A stretch of DNA of 64,000 nt, from positions 10,968,906 through 11,032,905 of the forward strand of contig NC_064044.1 of NCBI RefSeq assembly GCF_932526225.1. Direction: 5' to 3'. Source of the stretch: Nematostella vectensis (Eukaryota > Cnidaria > Anthozoa > Actiniaria > Edwardsiidae). The translations under genes were made by a program, and so were the position numbers. Numbering within the stretch: position 1 is the stretch's first letter; every line of letters begins with the position of its first letter. The notes below the pieces were generated by a model. That model was not told where the DNA came from, made no database searches, and saw only the letters and a list, made by a program, of their open reading frames with translations. Shown here in pieces: positions 51,501 through 59,949 of this stretch.

Positions 51501-54500
51501 CCGGCGTTCGAGAGGAAAAGAGAGGAGAAAAGAGAAGAGCGCCAGCCAAGCGAAATACAAAGAAAAGAGGCCTCTGTTAGCAGGGAATACAAAAACAGTT
51601 TTGTAAAATTTACACATTGGCATGGCTTTCAGATTCCAGGATTCAGTAATTAAAATAACTACCCACGAGCCACTGCGGCATACCACACATTTGAGATTCA
51701 AGTCAAGTGCGGTGTCATCATTTAAAATAAACAGGTGGCACCGTATGTACTTGGTGTCATGTACACTTCTTGTACAGTAAACTAAATGTGAAGAATGACA
51801 ATCGCCGTCAGTCTGTTATGAAGTAGTCGGCCAGCCTAAGAGTCATTTGTCGTTGCATGTTGTTCAGTTGTCGCGTCAAGATGCTGTATTCATTATAAGG
51901 GCACGGCGGTACTCCGGTACATCGAAGGACGGATCGTCAGACGGGGGGCCACCCTCCGATGGACTTGTACCAGGAGGACCCCCTGGGGAGCCTCCAGGCG
52001 GACCACTAGGGGATCCCCCTGGGAAAACTCCAGGCGGACCACTAGGGGATCCCCCTGGGGAAACCCCAGGCGAACCCCCTGGAGAAACTCCAGGCGGACC
52101 ACCAGGGGAACCCCCTGAGGAAACTCCAGGCGGACCACCAGGGGAACCCTCTGGGGAAACTCCAGGAGCACCCCCAGGGGAGCCACCAGTCAGGCCACCA
52201 GTACCCCCACCTGCAGGTCCACTTAGACCGCCAGGAGATCCACTAGGTCCCCCAGGGAGACCCCCTCCCATTGGACTAGGTGCACCTCCCGGTGGCCCTG
52301 AAGTAGCAATAGTAGTCAGTATCGTCGTCATTGTGGTTGGTGGCCGTGGCGGTGTCGGTACAGTCTGCGGTAAGGGCGTTGTCGGTGGAGGTATAATGGA
52401 TGGAGGTGGCTGAGGAAGTGGCGGTGGGTGACTTGGTACCCCTCCTGTAGGACAGGTTGTGAGGTGTCAGTAGACTGCAGAGGCAAGTAAAGGAACAATC
52501 GTGTCAGTACAGCGCTGTGTGTATAGCAAGTTGTCGAATGCCTCGGCCTTGCGACTTGTTGTTGCCTTACCATGCTGTGTGTTATGCTTGCTGTATGTAG
52601 CAGTGAAATTACACGCCTTGCTCCGTGCAAGCTTATCATGCTTGCTTTGCCTCGTGCAATAATCTGGATGCTTGCACATAGTTGCTGTAAGCGTCATAGC
52701 TGCAAAGCTTAGCGCGAGAAACGCTGAGCTTGAAAGCCTTTGGGGAAACGACGAATCACTCAATCGCTCTTCAGTAGCCCGAGAGGCGTGTCTTTATCCG
52801 CTCGCTAGAATTTTCTTATAATGTTCCGAATCTGGGCTACGGTGAGCGATGTTTGATACAATAAACTTCCTGATAACTGTAGTAATATACAGTTTTACAT
52901 CCGTGCGAATAGTTTGTACACTACTGGCGTCGATGCAATACGCAGTTCAAGATGCAATCAAGAATCGGGGTCTAAAGCCCCATGCAAACAGCCCCTACCC
53001 TTCTGGCAGAGCTTTCTTCCTGTTTGTTTCTATCAGTTCACTTATCCGTGTCGCGAGTCTGTTCTTTCGCGTTCTCGTTACGAGACCGAGAAGTGAGAAG
53101 TGATAGAAACAAACAGGAAGAAAGCTCTGCTAGCAGGGTAACAGCCCCACATCGATGGCAGTACGGTCAGTACGTCATGTGCCTGCTTGAATCCCTATGA
53201 AATTGCCCTAGTCCTTCCCTTTAGCCTACATGAAGTACTGAATGTGGAGTCACACATGACATACTGACGGTCGAAAAGCTGGCCCAGCATTGCTTGTATT
53301 GTACTTCATATTTGGAGGTGCTGTGAAGCAGATCGCCTGCATTTCTTTTGTCTTGTGTTTAATCGCAAGCATGGCTGATGTTGTCGCACGGGGCGTAATA
53401 ACGTGCATTAGAACGTGGAATAGCAAAATCAAAAACATAACGAGGTTAACCCCGTTTTGTCTTTAACTGGGTTGTACTTCATGCAAACATGCTTTTGTGA
53501 AGGTCATATGTATGTACACATTGCCTCACCTCCAGGTGGTCCTCTCTTAGCTGTGCACGTCTCTCCGTCGCCTTCATAGCCCTCCATGCAGACACATTTG
53601 CCATTCCTGCATGTGGCGTGCATGTCGCACTTGGCGCATTTATCAACTAGAACCAGACAAACAAACAGGTTGAAGCAAAGAAGTGTAGGACAAAATTCAG
53701 TTATTATTTTGGAATATATAGAGCTAATTCTCCATTTGCCATTTACACTGACAACCCTTTTTTTTCTTTTGGTTGTTGTTTTTATTATTAATAGCTGTGT
53801 ACAACTGAATCCGCACTTAATGGAACTCCATTAAGCGGAAAATGCCATATAACGGACCCTTCTTACTTCAAACTCTTCAGTCAAACTCTATATATGAAAC
53901 CTCCATAAAGCGGACACCTTATATAAAGGAAACATTTTTCGCTCACGAGGGTGTCAGTTGTAAGGAGAGGTTCTACTGTAGTCTTGTTAATAAGGTGTAG
54001 TTTATAACATGAAGCTTTAGCGAAGTCAAAATCTCGAGACGTTACGTACATATTTCATTTCGTTTAGAGATTTTGTGACCACAAACATGGAGTAAGGAAA
54101 TGAGAGAATTTCATTTTTTTGTAATAATCAGAACGAATTCGCGGTTTTCTCTATTATGAAATCAGGCGCGTACATCAGGTCCCCTTGGCGGCCAGAAAGT
54201 GGGTCATTTCTTATTATGGAATCTTCAAATACTATGCTTTTTCCACTTGTTACCTATGATTGCGCAACCCCCCCCCCCCTTCCCCTCACCCAATCCTGGG
54301 TACGCGCCTTGAGATGGTACCACTACTACCATATCCAATTTCAATCCGCATTTAATAAAAAACATAGGATTGTGACAGTTGTTGGTATAAGAGGAACTGC
54401 GAAACATTAATGGTGAACTCACTCTCGCATTGGTTGCCCTCGAACTGTACCCCGCATGCGCAGACGGCAGCGTTGTTCATCTCGCTGCAAGTGCCGCCAT

Positions 54501-57500
54501 TCCTGCAAGGGTTGGGTGAGCAGGGATTGGCACCTAGACAGAGACAAGAGAATAGACTATGAGAAAATAACAAAAAAACAGCAAATGAAAGGGTTGAGAG
54601 AGCACGGACAGCTACCTTAGCAGAGACAAGAGAATAGACAATGAGAAAATAACAAAAAACAGCAAATGAAAGGGTTGAGAGAGCACGGACAGCTACCTTA
54701 GCAGAGACAAGAGAATAGACAATGAGAAAATAACAAAAAACAGCAAATGAAAGGGTTGAGAGAGCACGGACAGCTACCTTAGCAGAGACAAGAGAATAGA
54801 CAATGAGAAGATAACAAAAAACAGCAAATGAAAGGGTTGAGAGAGCACGGACAGCTACCTTAGCAGAGACAAGAGAATAGACAATGAGAAAATAACAAAA
54901 AACAGCAAATGAAAGGGTTGAGAGAGCACGGACAGCTACCTTAGCAGAGACAAGAGAATAGACAATGAGAAGATAACAAAAAACAGCAAATGAAAGGGTT
55001 GAGAGAGCACGGACAGCTACCTTAGCAGAAACAAGAGAATAGACAATGAGAAAATAACAAAAAAACAGCAAATGAAAGGGTTGAGTGAGCAGGGACAGCT
55101 ACCTTGACAGAGACAAGAGAATAGACAATGAGAAAATAACAAAAAAACAGTAGAGAAAGGTGTGGGTGAGCAGGGTTACCGGTATCTGGCAACAAGCCAA
55201 AACGACGCACGCTAACGTGGCCACCTTGACAGTGATGTAAGGCCATAAAGATGCAATAAACAAGCGTGGCAAGGAAACCATTCAGTGCACTCAAAACATA
55301 AACATTCTAGTGATAACATTCGTGTCAATCAAAATGAGTGAATCTCGCATGCCAATTGGCTAACTTTCTTGAACTTTTTCTAAGTGGCCACTGTAGCGCG
55401 CGTCGCACTATAACACTTTGTATTGGTGGCCACGGTGGCGCGCGTCGCACTATAACAGTTTGTATTGGTGGCCACGGTAGCGCGCGTCGAACTATAACAG
55501 TTTGTATTGATGGCCACGGTAGCGCTTCGCACCATAATACGGTTATCGGCCTGGAATCAAGAAAGAAACTTGCGAAAAGGACTGAAAGATGTGAAAAGTG
55601 TACATATACACGCACTGCAAAGTGTTGAGCGACAGAGACTTCTACTAAATACAAAAAGATAGTGAGGTTAACCTCCTGGGCCGGGTTCCTAGAAAGCAGA
55701 TTAACGTTAATCCAGGGATGAATGCCCTTTTTATCAAATCAAATGTCAAGATAGCTGTATTTATCCCTTGGTTAGCATTAACCTTCTTTTTATGGAACCG
55801 GCCCCTGGGCTCGATAATGGCTCCTGGTCACTTCTCTAGTAGTTTCTTTCGTGTGCGTAAGGTTTTTTAAATACCCTTCCGTTTCCCGTTTTCTTTAAAC
55901 CATAATTTCACAATGCTGTTTAGTGTCTCTAATTGTTTTTTTTTATATAAAAGCAATAACTCTTACGTTCGCAGTCGTTCCCCTCGTAGTTTGCCTGGCA
56001 GGTACACCGGTAGCCGTTCTCTTGCGGGACACACGTGCCTCCGTTTTGACACGGATTAGGGATGCAGTATTGTCGCGCTAAAAATAGAAAACGACTGTCA
56101 CGTAACAGTCACGCAATGACATAAACGGAGTCACGTAGGTCAATTAAGCGCCGATAATTAATGTTCATGTAAAAGTGTATTCAGAATTGAGTATTCATTA
56201 ACACGTATAGTCCTGTCGATCCCACAGCACACCAAAGTAAATTATAGCGCAAATAAATGTTTGCCACACTAAAAGATTAATAAAGTTATATATTTTTTGC
56301 AGGAGAGGTGACTGTCTATTTTCAATACCGAAAATAGGCCCGTACATCAAACAAAGGCACCAGCATAGTGTTGGTAAAATTTAGAACATTTTCCCACGTT
56401 GAGAAACAAGTTGGGCTTAATTTAAACTACTGAGTATATCCGGTCCGTCATACCATCGTTCCAGAAAGGCGTAAATATAATTCATGTTTTTTTTTTCCAA
56501 TTTAAAGCGGAGGAGAGAGGTAAATATGAACTTACTTTGACAGAGTGGTCCGGTCCATCCCGCCACGCAATCACAATCGAACGAAGAATCTGTAGCGACG
56601 CACGTGGCTCCATTATGGCATGGATTGGGGTGACAAACGTTCTCTGGAAAAAAAAGGATAAAATGAGAATGGCCAAACCTGCATCTGACACCCTAGGTCT
56701 TCATCGTGAATACCTATTCCTTCTGTCCTTTATCAAGCCGGATTTGCACTAGCGAAGGAAACGGAGACGAAGAAAGACCCGAAAACGTAAGAGCTAGAGC
56801 GCGTATGAAAACCACAACGAACGTAAGCGGACACAGAGAGGGAAGATAAAGGAACCGTTCCGTCCCTTGCTTATCTATTCAATTCCACAGTACGCGTCTT
56901 CTATTGATTTTCCCACTTGCAGTAAACATTTTATATTTTCGGTCCCTTCTCCGACTTCGCTTCCTTCCCTCGTGAAAACAGGTCAGTTTTCTTATCATCA
57001 GGAAAAAGGCACTCACTATTACATGTCTTTCCGTCGCCATGGTAACCATCCTTGCACACACAATGCCCCAAGATGCAATCGGCGTTCACACTGCAGAATC
57101 GGCATCTGTCATCTTAGGAAAAAAGATGACAGATCAATCCTATTTAGCCTGCTTGCAGGCGGTACTCGGTTGTTATCGCGGAAAACCCTCTCCGTTCGAT
57201 GATCGGGCGCCATATTGTATTCTAAGACGCACGGTTCCCGGGGGTGAGCGCAGGCGGTATTCGGTTATCATCCGTTCGATGATCGGGCGCCTTTTCCGCG
57301 ATGATAACCGAGTACCGCCTGCAAGCAGGCTAAATCCTATTTGGTTCTATGTGTATGGATATGTAAAATGCATATGAATGTGTAAAATGTGTATGAGCTG
57401 GTAAAATGTGTACGAGAGTAAAATGTGAATAAAGATATAAAATGTGTATGAGTGTGTAAAATGTGAATAAATATTTAAAATGTGTATGAGAATGTTAAAG

Positions 57501-59492
57501 GTGTATGAGTGTGTAAAATTTATATGAATATCCAAAATCTGTATGAGTGTGTAAAATGTGTATAAGTGCGAAAAATGTGCATGAATGTGTCATGTGTATG
57601 AGTGTGTAATATGTGTATGAGTGTGTAAAAATTAGTTAGAGTGTGTAAAATGTGTATAAATATGTAAAATGTGCATGAGTGTGAAAATGTGTTACCTTCA
57701 CAGTGCGGCCCGGCATACGGTGAGACGCATTTGCAAACAAACGATTGTGGGGTGTCTGTGTTAATAGTGACCGTGCCGAGCATTAGAGAGCCAGGGGCGA
57801 TTCCAGAGTGGATGAATGACGTGTCGACGCACGTGCCTCCATGAAGACAGGGATGCGATACGCATGCGCTAACCACTACAAGAATGACAGGATGACGTTA
57901 GTAGTTCTGCTTCTTTAACACTTTAAAAAAACGTCAATTAACCACTCCTTTGTATTGCTTATCATTTAGCAGACAACGGTTTAATGGGAAGGAAACCATC
58001 TACGAATAAAGTCTGAGACATTATAGACAATTGATTGACAATATCTTGGACATTCGCTTGAACTAGCCGATGGAAATGGTTTCTTAAAGTGACTCGCCTT
58101 TGAGCGGGAGCATAAAATGGCGGCGTGATTGGCCTTCTTTAATGATCTATATTCCTTAGGAGGGAGAAGAAGAGGACAATGTGGTGTGTCACGTGACTCA
58201 CTTTCACAGTGCTGTCCATGGTACCCCATCTGGCATATACATCGACCCAGTCCTCCCTCCTCCAAACAGGAACCTCCATTCTGGCAGGGATTGGGCCGAC
58301 ACACGTGATCTGTAAATAAATAGAGGAATGTGAAATTTAAAAAAATTAGAAAAAAAACGACAACGAAACTATAAATACGTCGGATTATAAAATCGAGTTG
58401 AGAGAAGGAGAGATTGAGATTAATTAATAATAACTCAAAAATGGCTTGAAATAAAAAGCGGTAATTCAATGCTTTTAGTATATTGACGGGCTTCCTGTGG
58501 TGACGTCATACTCACTCTGACACGTGACTCCGTTGTACCCTATCGGGCAATTGCAGCGGAAGCCGTACATTTCATCGACACAACTTCCTCCGTGAAGACA
58601 CGGGTTTGAGAAACAAATACTGCGCTCTGCAACAAAAATGATGCGGATTTAAAGAATGCCTAAATGCCCCTCCTTGGCTATTGTGTACATTCGGAAATAC
58701 AGAAGGTGTACTTTTAACCAGACTTTAAAATAACCATTTGTAATCCAATTTTGATACTTGGTTAACAATAAGTGATTGAAAGTGTCTCAGTTTATCACTT
58801 GAATCGCTTTATCTTCCCTCTCCGTGTCCGTCTTATTCGCTTGTGAAAAAATCGGCAGGTGCAGCTTTGAACTACAGTAATAAAAATCAAATTGCGTTGC
58901 CTTATCTACAATCTTTCGGCATTTTTTCAGATTTTTTATTCAAAGATCCCTAGGATGGAGCTTGATTTAATGATGGTTGTTTTATATGTAAATAATGTCA
59001 TAAGGCTTACTGAGTCTCTAAAAGCTTTTGGCGCAGTTCTTGTTGGTAAAATACTGACCTTCACATGTGACGCCTTTGAAGCCGATGGGGCAAGTGCAAT
59101 CGTATCGGCCTCCACCCTTCTCTGTGCAGGTCCCTGCATTCTTACATGGATTGGGAACGCACAAGTTGATTTCTGAAACGGCAGTAGCGCAGAAATGTGT
59201 ACCACTCTCACCTCCACAAACGTAACAAACTAGCGATATACAAACTATTAATGCACTGTCATCAAAGTCCTCTCTCTGACTCTCGTCCTTCTATTCTGCA
59301 AAACATGTACCATTCTCTTACCTTCAAACTCTACTAGTCAGACGCTTTTAACACTCCTCAATACTAAGTCCCCCCTATAGTCCCCCCTTTTCTCCCATCC
59401 CCTCAGTAACCTCTGCTCCCCTCTCTCACCGTCTTAGTCGATACCTTTGAACCCCTCTTTGCAGACGCCTCCCCTTCTCCCTCTCCCCCCCC

Positions 59493-59589
<97 letters not shown>

Positions 59590-59915
59590 CCTCTCCTTCC
59601 CTGTCTTCCTTTTCTTTTACCCTCTCTCTCATTCAGCAAACTTAGTGCGCCTCTCTCACCAGCACACGCACGTGCCCCCCTTATCCCTTCATGTCTCACT
59701 TTCCCTTCACTAACTCCCTCTCCCTTAGTAAAATTTGTGCGCCTTCCTCACCTTCACAGTCGAATCCTTTGAATCCCTCTCGGCAGGTGCACTGGTACCC
59801 GGTTACACTGGTAGTCCCTGTGCACATTCCTCCGTTACGGCACGGGTTAGGGTGGCACTTGTTAATTTCTGAAAATAAGAAATATTGGATACTGTTACAG
59901 ATCAAGAACGAGAAG

Positions 59916-59949
<34 letters not shown>

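Noticed and set aside
51847-52413. Plus-strand Pro/Gly frame
   Set aside because: Antisense shadow of EGF-1 exon 14t.
54352-55071. 239-codon hydrophobic repeat frame
   Set aside because: An 81-bp array with acceptor copies. Only its last part (exon 12) is coding. Kept as a repeat.
59403-59713. Leu-Ser and Arg-Glu repeat frames
   Set aside because: Translation of the CT microsatellite.
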